Below are positions 33,441 through 45,128 of a stretch of 64,000 nt of DNA, piece after piece. Position numbers and translations under genes: made by a program. Positions within the stretch are counted from its first letter, which is position 1. Each line of letters begins with the position of its first letter. Under the pieces are notes generated by a model, which saw only the letters and a list, made by a program, of their open reading frames with translations, did not search any database and had not been told where the DNA came from. Source of the stretch: Hsuehochloa calcarea (Eukaryota; Streptophyta; Magnoliopsida; Poales; Poaceae); NCBI GenBank assembly GCA_036346395.1, contig CM070613.1:26902818-26966817 (forward strand), given 5' to 3'.

Positions 33441-34507
33441 GTGGTATCCAGTGAGTCACGAACCACAACTCGGACCGGGCCAGCCCAATTCCTGGCAGAC
33501 TTCTCCTCCTGATGTTAGCAGACTGCTCCTCCTGATTAACATAGGCCTCTGTGCGTATCCCATCAGGGGAAGACACATCCATAGATGAATGTTACTGAAA
33601 ACTCTAGAACAACCAGCCCAACGTTGGGAGTTAGATTTTTAGTACCAAAGAAGTTGTCCTTGACGATGTTGATAGATATTTTAGTACCAAAGAAGTTGTC
33701 CTTGTGGATGTTGGTGCGAAATAGAAACGCTTGAGTGTTGTGTTCGACTGGAGACTGACTATTGAATCATGAGGTCCCCGAGCTCGCATTGTTACTGAAC
33801 AGCTAGGTCCACTCGATCAATCACATCAAAATGGTGTACAAATATTTAACTGCTCCTGAACAAGATGGTAGAGAGGAATGATGGGGCACTGTCACCAAGT
33901 AGGTTAAATCCTCACCTGTGCTGGATGAGAGGGTAGCAGGGATTAGATTGGTTGTCTGACGCACATGACTTTAGCTGAAAAAGTTGCTAAATTGTGCTCG
34001 AACCTAATTGCATGGATCACTTTGCGTCCATAATCATGAAGCATGAATTTGAAAATTCGACATCGTATACATTAAACACTAGATATTTCACCCCAAGTTT
34101 TTCAGCTGAGTGCCTCTTTTTGTATGAACAAGTTGATTATCAGACATATGTTCCTTTAAATTTTATTGCGCTGTTGAGATTTCACTAAGACAACAACAGA
34201 GCATCAAATGACAAAGTGTGCAAGAAAAAAACAGTTTCGCAGTCTGAAGAATAATGATGTCAAAGATGCTTGTGTTAATCATAGTGATGTTGTTTGCTTT
34301 TTTGTGAATGTGTTATATTAAACAAGAGTAACTATGTTTGACAACCTTGCATAGCTTTATTGCGTCTAAAGTAAAAAATGGTGACACTGTTGTTAACTCT
34401 GCTGATATATTCTGAATAACCATTTTTGTTTTGTGTTGATGTTTTTTTAGCAATTGTCCCTGATTACACCGAAACCTAGACTCTGAACTGTTTGTCATCA
34501 TTGGCAG
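33441..34507. other. Unassigned; includes the presumed intron upstream of the RING exon
   Basis: A short direct repeat (TTAGTACCAAAGAAGTTGTC) occurs at 33639 and about 33684. No coding signature before the RING-H2 exon; the T-rich run before 34507 is consistent with an intron 3' end. Confidence 0.4.
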
Positions 34508-34723
34508 GTGTGTCGTCTGTATTGCAGAATACGAAGATAAAGATGCACTCCGCGTTCTTCCTTACTCTGGCCACAATTTCCATGTGGCTTGCATAGATAT
34601 TTGGCTAAAGCAGCACCAACATGCCCAGTTTGTAGAATTTCACTGTGACACAACCCTGATAGCAAGAACACCGTGCTTCCTATTCCAAGTGCAGCTCCAT
34701 GTTCTCCTGAAGTATTATCGTAG
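34508..34723 (+). pseudogene. RING-H2 (ATL-type E3 ubiquitin ligase) exon, degraded
   Basis: After an acceptor-like TTGGCAG, the translation gives CVVCIAEYEDKDALRVLP, then HNFHVACIDIWLKQH, and after a one-base gap TCPVCRISL. This is a C3H2C3 RING-H2 finger, the E2-binding module of ATL-type membrane E3 ligases. The third metal ligand, normally Cys in LPYCGH, reads Ser (TCT), and a stop follows RISL where family members continue with a basic residue. A Ser/Pro-rich tail with DSKNTVLPIP follows. Upstream exons encoding the membrane segment were not found. Most likely a retained last exon of a dead gene. Confidence 0.65.
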
Positions 34724-34759
34724 CAAAAGTTAGACATTATATAAAAGAGACTTTCGGTT

Positions 34760-35359
34760 ACTATGAGGGAACCAGTGGATCCCGAAAGGAGACCGATGCT
34801 AAGAAAAGTAAATGTGTATTAATTATCTTGAAAAAACCCCGATTACATGCGGAGGTGACTATTTATAGCATTCCGGCCCGGACACGTGGGGTAACAGTTC
34901 TACCTCTAAAAACCATCGCTGTAGGGTTTTCCTTTCTCCTCGCGTAGCATTCGGTTCTTTGGTTCACAATGAACCCTTCGATCCTAGTTTATCTAGGCGT
35001 CTGCGTGGTTCACTAGTATCTCCTCCCCTTATGCCGTGTGAGGTGCCCCGGTCGAGCTCGGAGGCCACAGACACCATTGGTGCTTAATTCGTGGCCCCAG
35101 GGACTTTGGTACTCCCAGTCGAGGTATGCATGTGTCCTCTGGGGCCCTTTTAGTGGCCTCTGGATGCCCCTCGGGAGGATGTGCAGTGCCCTTCGGAGGC
35201 GGTGACCGCGCCTTGACCTTAGGCCTTGTAGGCCTTTTGTGCTATTTGAGTGCCCCTTGGGACTCCTATGGAGTATGTCATGTGCCCTTTAGGAGCAGCA
35301 GGCGGCGCCTTTGCCCTTAGCCCTTGAGGGCTCCCCATAGTCTTTGCTCGGTCGCGAGG
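34760..35359 (-). mobile_element. LTR fragment related to the element B family
   Basis: It shares the order of landmarks of the element B LTR: GTGGATCCCGAAAGGAGACC, an AATT-rich stretch, GAAAAAACCCCGATTACATG, CTATTTATAGC, and a distal GC-rich part with GCCCCTCGGGAGG words. Truncated or bounded at 35359 by the TGTAACA start of the next LTR. Confidence 0.5.
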
Positions 35360-38300
35360 TGTAACATTCCGTTTTGGATATAAATAGTAATTACTATTTG
35401 ATTTTGGTTTTCAATCGTTTTCAAATTAGCTTATGATCTCAAGATCTTGAGCTTCTATCTAAGCTCAGGTTTGTCTTTCAAACCTCTTATAAATCTGAAT
35501 TCAAAATTCAATTGAATCGTCTTTTTAAATTTGAGCCATTTCTCAAATTTGGCCTTCCCATTCTCCTCGGGCCCGGCCCATTCTTTTAGCCCACTCGGCC
35601 CAACACCTCTCGGCCCTCCCATTCCTCTCGGCCCGGCTCGGCCCCTTCCTCTCGACCCCTCGGCTTTCTTCCTCCCAGTAGGTCGTCACGCGAGTCCCAC
35701 CCCTTTCTTCTATCTCTCATGCGCCCGTGCGCCTGCCACCACGAGTGCCCACGTCTCCCTCTGCGCCGCCTCGTGCTCGTCTGCTCTCTGCGACGCCACC
35801 AACTCCGTACTCCCCACGCAGCTTTGTAACCTGTCGCCTCGCCTTGACTTGTCGCTTCAAGCGCGTGCATGTGGCGCCATGGCCGTCTTCACCGGCCGTG
35901 CCTGTCGGCACCTTGGCCGTGAGCACGAGCCGTTGACGCGCAACTCAACGCCTGGTCCGAGCCGCACGCTGCGTAGCACACATGCGTGCCTCGTTGCCGT
36001 CGGTATACAGCTCACTTGCCTCGCCTGTCCCATCACTGCGTCCTGCGCCGCCACCGTGTCAGCAACACCCTCGTCAAGTCGCCTCCCACGCTGCGAGCTC
36101 GCACTTGCCCTGTCCTCGTCGCTAGAGCTTCTTGACCGCCTCGGGACCTCGCGATCACCAGAGCCTCCCCTCAACGGCTCCCAGCCCATTGCATGGCTAT
36201 AAAGAGTCCCCAAGCCCTCTCAGCTTCCCCTTGGCGGCCCATTGCTCCTCGATGAGTTCCACCTAAAACCGCCGCTTTTCCATTTTGGCGAGCCTCCTCG
36301 CTAGTGTCTGGCCGCTCGGCGCCGCCACCGCTGCGCCAACCCTGTCACCTCGCACTGACGCCAAGGAGCAATCCCCCCAAGCCCCTTCGGTTTGGGACCA
36401 CTCCTGCTGCCGCACTCGGTCTTCTTCACGCCTCGGTAGTCAAGCCGCTCTGTCGATCTCCTTCTCCGGCCACCTTGGTCCCCATTCTTGACTGGTAGGT
36501 TCGCCTCCCGAGCTATTCCCATGCTCGGCTTCCCAGCTCGAGGGCATCGCGAGCTCGATGTCCACCATGGCGTCGCCACGCTCATCTCCGCCGTCCGCCA
36601 TTAGGCCATCCTCGGCCCGCCCGCCAGCGCCATCTTCCCCTCGCGCAAAGCTTTCGTTTTGGTGCTTGGCGCCGTCGCCGAGGTTACTGCGCCCGGTTTG
36701 GCGAACTCGCCTCCCCTATTTGGTGGCTTGCGGCCGACACTATCGCGCAATCCCGAGATTCTTGTTGGCGATTAAGGCTAGCGATCATTAACGATTAATC
36801 AATGCATTAATTGCCTCCTTGTCTCACTGCGTGTGGGCTCGGCAAAATTGTGAACACTTGGTTTTTAGTTTTGTCTCTAGTGGTGACAAGTGGGCCCCAT
36901 GCAAAAGTGTGCACGGTGCAGTAGATCGGTGCATAGTGCATGTTGACCTCAGGTCCATGCACTATGCACATGGATAACACTATTCATGTGCCCCACATGT
37001 TAGTGGGCCAAATTCCCTCTCTCCTTTCTATTTTCTAGATTTAATTCCAATTCAAACTTGGAAACTTGTTCTCCTCTGTTATAACTCAAAATATTATAAA
37101 ATTTATTTCTAATTTTTTAAATTCAAGATCTTGCTAATGACCTTTGGTCTTGTTTTATTTGGAGTTCATTTATTATGTCTTTAGTATTTATTTGATCTCT
37201 TTGGTTGTTATTCCTTTTACGGTACATTAAATCAGATTAGGGTTGAAGAAGCGGGAGATCTCGACTTGATCAAGTACAAGACTATCAAGACTCTCTTGCC
37301 TATAATCAAAGCGAGTCGACACTTTGATCATTTGAGCCTACATTTTATGTAAATTATATTTATTTAAATTACCAAAATTGGATGCTTTAATTCTTTAATC
37401 AAATGTATGCTAAAACTTAAGGTAGTTAAATACCCATTTGATGATTAGTTAATTATTAAGCCATCATTTGATAATTGAATCCATTATTCCATGTCACTCT
37501 AGTAGCTATATGGTAAATACTAGTATAGGTTGTACTTAAGCGACATGCTAGTCTTGTAAATCTGGGGCATTAAAATGTCGTAATCATCATCTCTTCAACA
37601 TGAAATGGTTTGGGAAGTCATTGGCGTACATGGTGAAGTAATTGAGATAAATTGGTTTTAGTCCTCAAAACCCTAACAACTTGCTATTACCACATCTGGC
37701 GGATGGAATGGTGGTGGGTTTAAATCGTGCACAAGAGTGGTTGGTAGGTGGTATGAACCTTGGGATGGATTAATGACTTAATCTTGTCATGACCTCCGTG
37801 TAAAACAAATATAACCACAAGTCATAAAATACAAGTTTGCTTAGTAAATTTATTAAACTCTGAATGTTATCTTCTTTGGAGGGTAGCGGGATCGTGCAAG
37901 CACTTGACAGGTCAGACTTGAATGAGACACCAATGCAATGTGAAGTTGCTAGTCGCTCTAGGCGTTGTTGGTAATCTAGCTCGTTAGTTCTTTGAGGTGG
38001 ACATCACTTTAACTTATGAGCATGACCCATATGGGTGAGATGATGGAAGGCGAAATATTTGAAAGATTCTTGTGATGGTCGCTCAACTACATGACTAAAG
38101 AATCATGTGGGGCAGCAGTATGATTATCTCTTGTGGGTATAATGTACAACGTCGCAATCTAAACTATTTAAGCGACCATGACTACGGTCAAAGCGAACAT
38201 GTAAACTTACTAGAGTTAGTTCTATTTCAAAAATCTTTGCGGTGGTATGAAAATCGAATCGGGCTCACATAGCTCACGAGATTAGATTTTCTGAGCCGTC

Positions 38301-38900
38301 GAGCTCGATGTTGTTGTTAATGATTGGAGGTAGCTCAATCAAAAGAAACTTATAAGGTAGAGGTTAAACGGAGGATTTATGCATTATTTAATATTGCACA
38401 ATTACTCTATTTAATAAAATTCAATTTGGTTAAAATACTAAGTAATAGAAATTTGTAATTATGATAATTGAAAATATTACTTTAGCAAAGAAAAGAACTC
38501 GAGCCACCTTTGTTAAGCTATGCATGTATATTATTGCATCTTGTGTGTTGGCTCGCGAGCACGGAAGTTATGCTCATTCTCGTTCTCCCCCAAACCCTTG
38601 AGATAATGTGGACCAAGGAGATTATGCGTATTACAAGGACCCAGAAGCCGACGGTCAAGAAAACTATAAAGAGTAGTCTAGTTCTATATTCTAGGTCTCG
38701 CCTCAGTCTAATGGACTCGTTCGGTACTTGCGTACAATCGATATTATCCAAACCCTTGGTTAATATCCATCGTGAAACAGCTACCTAATTAAACATGCGT
38801 GGAGAGATGAACTCTACCATTTTGCTTCCGCTGTAGTTTGCGTTTGCGTTGCTTTCATGTAATGTAATCAATTTGGTATGTTTGACCCTTCCTGTAAGCT
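35360..38900 (+). mobile_element. Long Gypsy-type LTR (RIRE3/8-like), right boundary uncertain
   Basis: Starts TGTAACATTCCGTTTTGG, the usual start of this LTR class, and has the same three-part build as 4926-8137: an AT-rich head, a GC-rich block (35560-36760) full of CTCGGCCC and CGCCTCG words, and a long AT-rich tail with GCATTAAAATG and CTAGTAGCTATATGG. The 223-codon open frame at 35531-36202 lies in the GC-rich block and matches no domain. No gag or pol is seen; it may be a solo LTR. Confidence 0.5.
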
Positions 38901-39198
38901 CAACCTGACGTGGTCTATGTTACTCTGATGTTTATAATATATTTGAATGGATTAGTTCACACCATATATGAAATGGTTCAGCAATATACCTGTGAGTACT
39001 ATCCACTGATCCAAAAAATAACACAATATTTTTACAGATAATTTGAATTTACAAAATTGAATCCAACACGGAGCCAATGGGCCGCCCCTACAACAAGTAT
39101 CAAGATCAGATTCATGACGTTGCCTATTTGTCAGCACAGGGCATTCGCCAAGGACATCAGATGTTCTTGGAAATGAACCCGACCAGGCGAATCAGGCA

Positions 39199-39453
39199 GT
39201 GCGTGGTCCATCCGTGGATAGAGGAAACAACCTGACATTATCTGTGGTTAACTCTCCTGGTGAAAATAACAACCTGACATTACCTGAGGTTAACTCTCCT
39301 GGTGAAAATAACAACCAAACAGTAAATAGTACATGGAGAGTCCTCGTACGTCGTATTCTTGACAGGACCCTGAGTCCTCGTATTCTTGACAGGACCCTGC
39401 AAGTATCTGCTTGGAGTTTCTGTTGTGCAGTCTGCAGGGTGAACAACCTGTAA
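39199..39453 (+). other. Open frame with two in-frame minisatellites
   Basis: A 42-bp unit (14 codons, core VNSPGENNN) is repeated about 2.6 times at 39223-39325, and a 27-bp unit (9 codons, core RILDRTL) is repeated twice at 39352-39410. Both periods are multiples of three and keep the frame open through 84 codons. No family is recognised, and there is no clear start context or promoter. It could be a fragment of a repeat-containing protein gene or pure coincidence. Confidence 0.35.
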
Positions 39454-39784
39454 ATTCAGAGACATCTACATGTGTGTGGCTGGCTGTAACAGATTAGTTT
39501 TGAGGGTAAATATGAGAAATCATTCAGGTTCTTGTTTTAAAAAACCACATTTATTTGTTAATCATATTCAGACAGCTAATTGCACTACTATTCTTCTGAC
39601 ATTTATGGTAGCCCACTGAGGAATAATTGCTAGTACAACAACAGCACATGTGCGAAAACTTAGTACCTGTTGTTACCTTCAGCAAACAGGATGAAAGGCA
39701 TCTTGATTAGTTCATTGATCAGAGCATTTGAGACGAACATGAATATCTGTACTGCAGATTAACTGATCAGCAGGATGCAGTTGT

Positions 39785-39895
39785 CTCACTCACGAAGCCA
39801 TGCGAAAAATTCTTCCAGAACAGCGTCAAGATTAGCTGCCATCTTGTTTGCGTCGACTTGGAAGCGCATGTCTGCTGCAGCATAATGTGGCCTAT
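39785..39895 (-). pseudogene. Possible last exon of an unidentified gene
   Basis: On the minus strand the frame reads DMRFQVDANKMAANLDAVLE followed by EFFAWLRE and a stop, an ordinary amphipathic C-terminus. It is cut off upstream (higher coordinates) by the short LTR at 39905. I do not recognise the family. Confidence 0.25.
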
Positions 39896-39904
39896 TACGA
39901 ATAT

Positions 39905-39984
39905 TGTGTAATATATGTATATGGTACAAAAGTGACACAATATTAAATTCTAGCATAAGAGAAATACCATAAATACCATTAACA
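39905..39984 (-). mobile_element. Short LTR-like end (about 80 bp) with adjacent polypurine tract
   Basis: Read on the minus strand, GCATTTGAGGGGG (polypurine-like) is followed by TGTTAATGGTATTTATGG and ends TATATTACACA. A related copy lies at 51566-51644, directly beyond element B. Suggests a retroelement with very short LTRs, or the ends of one, into which element B inserted. Confidence 0.4.
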
Positions 39985-40880
39985 CCCCCTCAAATGCAAA
40001 TCGTATGTAATAACATTGTATTTGAAAAAGGTTGACACTACAATAGATAAAAAATGAAGTCCAAATATGAATAATATTGTCGTAGCGTGCAACTCTTGGA
40101 AAATATATCAAGTATCAAAAGATCTCCTCCTATTCGGGGTCTTGCGACAGCCCATAAAGCACAAGGTGCGGTGAAAAGTAGAAGGCAAAATTTGGAGCAA
40201 AGTCATTGCGACGACCGACGAAGAAGATGATGAAACCGACATGAATAGAAAATTATCAAATCAAGGCAAAGAGGAATAGATAGAAGCATAACGGCACATG
40301 TTAAAACCCAAGGCGGCGGTGGCGTAGTGCACAAGAAAGCGCAACAAAGGCGGTCTGCGGAAAAACCACGCGACCTTAGAAGTTTAGGCGGCGACTCGGA
40401 GAGGCGGCGACATCATAACGACTTTTACAATCTGCAGTGGCTCAGAGAGAAGAGCGACGGTTGCTGTCATACAAAAGGAATTCCTATACTTCTATGACTG
40501 ACAATGAATATGTGGACTCGTATGACTTAGACAAACTCAAAGATAGAGAGTTACAGACTTGGAGGGACGCAACACAAGCAAAAAAGGACTCAAAAGAATA
40601 ACCAGTGTAGCAATGATTATATGCGGAACTAGCGACAACAACAACATGGCTGGATGCCACCACAACCATAAACAATCCCAAACCAACTTTACCCTTTCCC
40701 GGAGAAAGAAACCTCTCCTCTCTGGTCCTTCTCGATCTGTTTTCTCAACCTCCACGCCTCATCATCAACAAACGCAACAGGATAGCACCAACAGGACTCA
40801 AGTTTTCCAGCAACAACCTCATAGGGGCAAACCAGTAACTTCAATTGCAACCACTCTAGAGAGCCGATAAAGGTCTGCAT
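39985..40880. other. Unassigned, probably retroelement interior
   Basis: Lies inside the short-LTR unit. Frames on both strands (40484-40870) show no retrotransposon domain. No gene is recognised. Confidence 0.35.
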
Positions 40881-41132
40881 ATGTAATCCTTGGACATCGG
40901 TAGATGCCCTTCATGAGGGCAAGCCAAGCGAATCCGTCATCCGGGCAATCCCTCCTCCTCATCTTATCCCTCCGCTTTCGCCCCTTCGCACACTCTCGGC
41001 GAAGCCTCAAAAACTTCACCATGGCTTCCACGGGAGGTGAGAACACAACGCGGACGAGGCGGCATGCGGGTCGAAGCAAAGAGGAGGCTCGGGCCTTCGA
41101 TGCAGGGCGGCGAGCCAGGAGTTAGGGCGCTA

Positions 41133-41278
41133 GGCGAAGTCCTAGCGCAGCCCTCTGGGTGCAGTCTTCTTCTTCTTGTGGCTTTGGCGTGGGCGTATTC
41201 AATGGTACTCTTGGTGGTGCCATTCCTTTGCTTGAGTTGCACTTGACTTCCGCCGATCCCCATGGGCGGCGCCAACTA
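41133..41278 (-). mobile_element. 5' internal fragment of a second element B copy, with PBS
   Basis: Homologous to 50620-50754, the sequence just inside the 5' LTR of element B, including GCAGCCCTCTGGGTGCAG, TATTCAATGGTACTCTTG and CACTTGACTTC. The minus-strand PBS TGGCGCCGCCCATGGGGA lies at 41257-41274, next to LTR 41279-41899. Homology ends at about 41133, where the copy is truncated. Confidence 0.75.
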
Positions 41279-41899
41279 TGTAGCAAACAAAGACTAGGCG
41301 ATGAAAGGGGACATCCGATACACTCGGGAGGCGGAGGATCCTCGAAAGGGGATCGTGATTAATAAATGAGTACTTGATTGATTTTCTCTGAAAAACCAAA
41401 TCCTTCCCCTTTTACATGGGGGGTGCCTCCCTATTTATAGCCCTATATTTACATTACTATCCTATCCCTACGGGAATGCTGTACACGTAGGGGTGTAGAA
41501 CTTTCCTCCCCTACCGTAGGTCTTAGTCCACGGTAGGTCTTCTGCGCAGTCGACTGGTGGTGCACTTGGTCCACGGCGCCGGAGTGCTCCGTTGTAGGGG
41601 TGCCGGGTCTCCTCGGTGGCCGGAGGACCTGCTTTGGGCTTCACGGGCGTCGAGGACCCTCAGGGGTGCTGAGTCTCCTCGGAGGTGGCCGAAGAACTCT
41701 TGCTCCAGAGCTTTGCGAGGTGCTCTTGCTCGGGCTTTGTGGCGTCGAGGACCCTCCAGGGGTGCTTCGAGTCTCCTCCGGAGGTGGCTTGGAGGGTCTG
41801 TTGCTCAGAGCTTCATGAGCGCGCGAGGACCCTCAGGGATGCCGGGTCTCCTCGGAGGTGGCTTTGCTGGCGGTTAGGGTGGTGGGGCGCCCTATGACA
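41279..41899 (-). repeat. Element B LTR (lower-coordinate copy)
   Basis: 621 bp, TG...CA ends (TGTAGCAAACAAAG to CCTATGACA on the + strand). Contains four units of an about 70-bp repeat with core CGGGTCTCCTCGGAGGTG, against seven in the other LTR. A purine-rich GCGAGGGGC (minus strand) adjoins it at 41902-41910 as a polypurine tract. Confidence 0.85.
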
Positions 41900-42528
41900 A
41901 GCCCCTCGCGGTCGGTCGTGCCGCCATGGTGGCCGTGCGCTCTTCTGAAGGGTCGGGCACACCGTCCCCTTCGGCTGGTGAAGCGTTGTTGCTTGTCACG
42001 GTGTGCGGTCACCTTCTATGGAAAACGGTGATATCGGTGTAGCGTTTAGGGTTGCGGCTGTTCGTGTTCCGTGTTCGGGTGAGTGCGGTACACGTGTCGG
42101 TCTATGATTGGATCGTGTCTCTTTGTTTTGCGTGTCCTTTGGTTTTTGTGCTCAGTGGCTATAAATATGAGGACACATGGCCCCCTTTCACTACCCGCAT
42201 TTGATATATTTCAAACTTCCTCTTTGGCTTTTCTTCATTGCTCTCACTATGGTGGTAGCGATGGCGAAGTGTTCCAGAGATGGCGAGGCTTCTTGATTCT
42301 CACGAGCGAGCTTGGCGCTCGTTGGTTACTCGGCAATTCTGCGGTTGCTTCGGGATGAAGGCAAGATTGTCAACTTGTCCCTGGTGCGAGTGCAGTTACG
42401 AGATGGTGCGGGAGACTCGGGAGGATGAGGTAGTTGTTTTCGTTGCCTTCCTCGGCGTGGGCCTCCGGTTCCCTTGCGTGGGGCGGTGGCTGCGCACTTT
42501 GGTATGCGGATGGGTTAGCACGGTGGCG
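41900..42528. other. 3' untranslated portion of element B
   Basis: Between the LTR and the + strand coding region. Contains GGTCGGTCGTGCCG-type GC-rich sequence and no clear domain; the frames at 42083-42531 are low in motif content. Confidence 0.35.
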
Positions 42529-44720
42529 TAAGTTCCATTGTGGTGGGCGTCTTGAGTGGGTTATGCGTTCGGCCGGAGCGGCGGAGAAGGTCGATTATTC
42601 ATGTATCTTCACGATGGGTCTTTGCCGGTAGAAGAAAAAGAAGGACACTAGAGGCGCTCAACCGGGAGCGTAAACTTTCGGCGAATCTGTGCGCGCCTTG
42701 GTACTGCCGCGCGCGTCCATGCGAGATGGGAGGCGGTGGGCGCGAAGGTGGTTCTACCACAAGTCTCCGTCGGCCCTCAATGCATCGAGGTACTATTCAA
42801 CTTATCTCCTCACCGAAGATTGAGTTGACATCTCGTGAGGAAGCGTTGCAGCAGCAGCTGCTAAGCGTAACGCGAAGGCTCTCCACTCGGGATCTTGTGG
42901 AGGAGTTTTGTGCGCCGGTGTGGCGCTTGCGCGTGGATGGGGCGTGGCTTCGAAATCACGAGGGTAGCATTCCTTCATTTGATTTGCCTTGTGGGGACGA
43001 CGGTATGTGTTTATTTCGTATTCCAAATCTTGATGTGGCTTCAATTTACTGAACTTACACTTAGGGCGATGGGTAGTGCTACCTATCGATGAGGCGGCAC
43101 GAGCTGCGTAGAAACTTTTGGGGCCCTACCGTGGAGGAGCACTCAAAGCGAGGACTCATTGTTCGTGAGCCTCGCTTTGAGCAGGCGTGTCGGACCAAGC
43201 TTGCCGTTTGGCGGGCGCTCGATCCGATGAGAAGCGGAAGAAAGGCCATGTCTTTGGAGGCTGGTTGTTGCGGGGCCCATCGGCCGGTGCCTGCAATGTG
43301 GCGGCCCCTCAGTTCCCGGTAGGTCGGGATGCGCAAGGGTGGACTCACCGTTCCGAGGCTCAATGGCCGCCCTCCGCCCCATGGAGCGGATTAAGCCAGT
43401 GTGATCGACGGGGTCTTTCTCGGGACCTCGGGTGGTAACAACGTTGCACCCCATTATGAACTCTGGAGCCCCAGCGAGGGTCGCGAGCTCCTTTAAGGTT
43501 GCGAGCTTGGCCCTCGAGGAGTCATCGGTTGGGATGCCTTCACATGTGTGCAGGCGGTGCTCAGCGATACATTGGTTGAGAGCCCCTGCGCGCTGAGTGC
43601 GTTTGGTTTGTACTCTTTTAAATGCAGTTCTTTGGTGTGATGCTAACTATGTATTTTTTAGCCGCGTGTGTCGAAGGAACCGCTGGTGGTGATGCCGGCG
43701 CTGGTGGGTTGAAGAATGGCTCCAGCAATGGTGGTACCGGTGAACGGTCCGGTGTGGGGGCGTCCGGTGGGCATGCTGCTATCGTTGCTCCCGGGGCTTC
43801 ACCTACAGATGATCTTGGGCGTTGTGTCTCAATGACTTCAAGCTGAGGCCCGGTGTAGCTACTGTATGCGAGGAGGTGGCCCAATTTGCTGCCCCTCCGG
43901 TAATAGAGCGTCTGTTCGAGAGAATGTCTCTGCAGCGGATGCTCCGCTCGATCGAGTGAAGCATACAAAGGCATGTCATTATATATATGATGTGCGCTTG
44001 TTGTGCAGACCTTAATGCTATCCGCTGACCTCGAAGGAATATTGATGTGACTCTGCGGAGATCAGGACATATCAACTCGAGCACCGCAGCGAAGCAGTCG
44101 TTCGCGCTCTAAGTCGCGGACCCTCCTGAAAAAGCGGCCGGGCTCGGCGCGGGCCGCCGGTGGAGGCGGCGAGGCAAGCTTCGGGAGGAGGTGGAGACAC
44201 TCCGAGGGGCCCGTCGGCAATTCGAATCGGAGATCGAGGCCGAGAGAGAGTTCTCAAGGCGGTTTGTCGTGTCTCTGGGACACAATGGAATTAATGGATA
44301 ACACGGTGGCCGAGCTAGGGCGTGCCCGACCGGAGGCATCCGTTGCTCAGATTGACGAGCGTTCGGCCGCCGGTTGTCTTTGCTGAGATGCGCCTACATG
44401 TCGTGTGAGCCTCGGCGACCCTTTGTGCGAAGATGGCGGGCGGCGGCCTTCGTGTCCTTGTAGAAGGCGGCTACGAGCATGTGGATGCCCTCGGTAGCGC
44501 ACATCACGCTGTTGCTTTCTTGTTGGCGGTTGCGCGGATAGTCGTGCGGTGCGGAAGGCGAGCAACGTTTTTGCTCAAGCTTTACGGGTGCCGCCTGGCG
44601 TGGCCGACAATGACCTCCTGCACATGGTGTTGGAGCACAAGGCAAAGGGCAAAGCCGTGGATACTACGGAGCGGCGGTGAGTGGGGGCCACCACCGTGAC
44701 AAGTATGACCCTCAGCCCTA
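42529..44720 (+). pseudogene. Antisense coding region of element B
   Basis: Opposite to gag-pol, the + strand has a chain of frames: LTSREEALQQQLLSVTRRLS and TRDLVEEFCAPVWRLRVDGA (about 42830-42950), IPSFDLPCGDDGMCLFRIPN, RRSGLSQCDRRGLSRDLGW, a Gly/Ala-rich stretch (EGTAGGDAGAGGLKNGSSNG at about 43675), an Arg/Glu-rich probably coiled-coil part, and DLLHMVLEHKAKGKAVDTTE-like near 44600. The arrangement (reversed, between integrase and 3' LTR, with an N-terminal globular part, low-complexity linker and coiled coil) parallels the antisense region of element A and those known in Tat-lineage elements. Product function is unknown. Confidence 0.5.
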
Positions 44721-44872
44721 TTGCGGCTATATGAGCGTAGGTTTTGTAGGTCTCTTGTTTAATTTTTTTGTCCCTTCTCGGCGTGTGGAGGTTTGCTATT
44801 TTTGTAACTCCTTGGATTTTGAATGGAAAAAGCAGTTATCGTGCTATCTTGTGCTATTTTTAGCTGCACCAT

Positions 44873-45120
44873 CCCCATATCTTTTTAAATAGAGCTCAGG
44901 AAGCCCTCGCTTGTATAGTTGTGGGCGCTTGCAAGGTGCGCTCAGGGAAAGCGAAGCATGTAGTCCCAATCTCTTTTAAAATAGGGCTCAGGAAGTCCTC
45001 GTTTGTATAGTTTGTGGAGCGCTTGCGAAGGTGTGCTCAGGGAAAGCGAGCATGCCGTCCCCATATCTTTTAAAATAGGGCTCTGAGGCCCTCGCATATA
45101 TAGTCTGCGAAGTGCAGGTC
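44873..45120. repeat. Tandem repeat array 1 in element B (about 92 bp x 2.6)
   Basis: Units start near 44873, 44963 and 45057 with CCCCATATCTTTTAAAATAG, then GGGCTCAGGAAG, CCTCG, TTGTATAGTT and GCTCAGGGAAAGCGA. Located directly beyond the end of the antisense coding region. Confidence 0.8.
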
Positions 45121-45128
45121 GCCCCCAT

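Noticed and set aside
35531..36202. 223-codon open frame as a gene
   Set aside because: Lies in the GC-rich block of a long Gypsy-type LTR, with overlapping open frames on the other strand and no recognisable domain.
40484..40880. Small membrane protein gene
   Set aside because: The hydrophobic minus-strand frame has no family match, no supporting upstream signals, and overlaps an equally long + strand frame within retroelement sequence.
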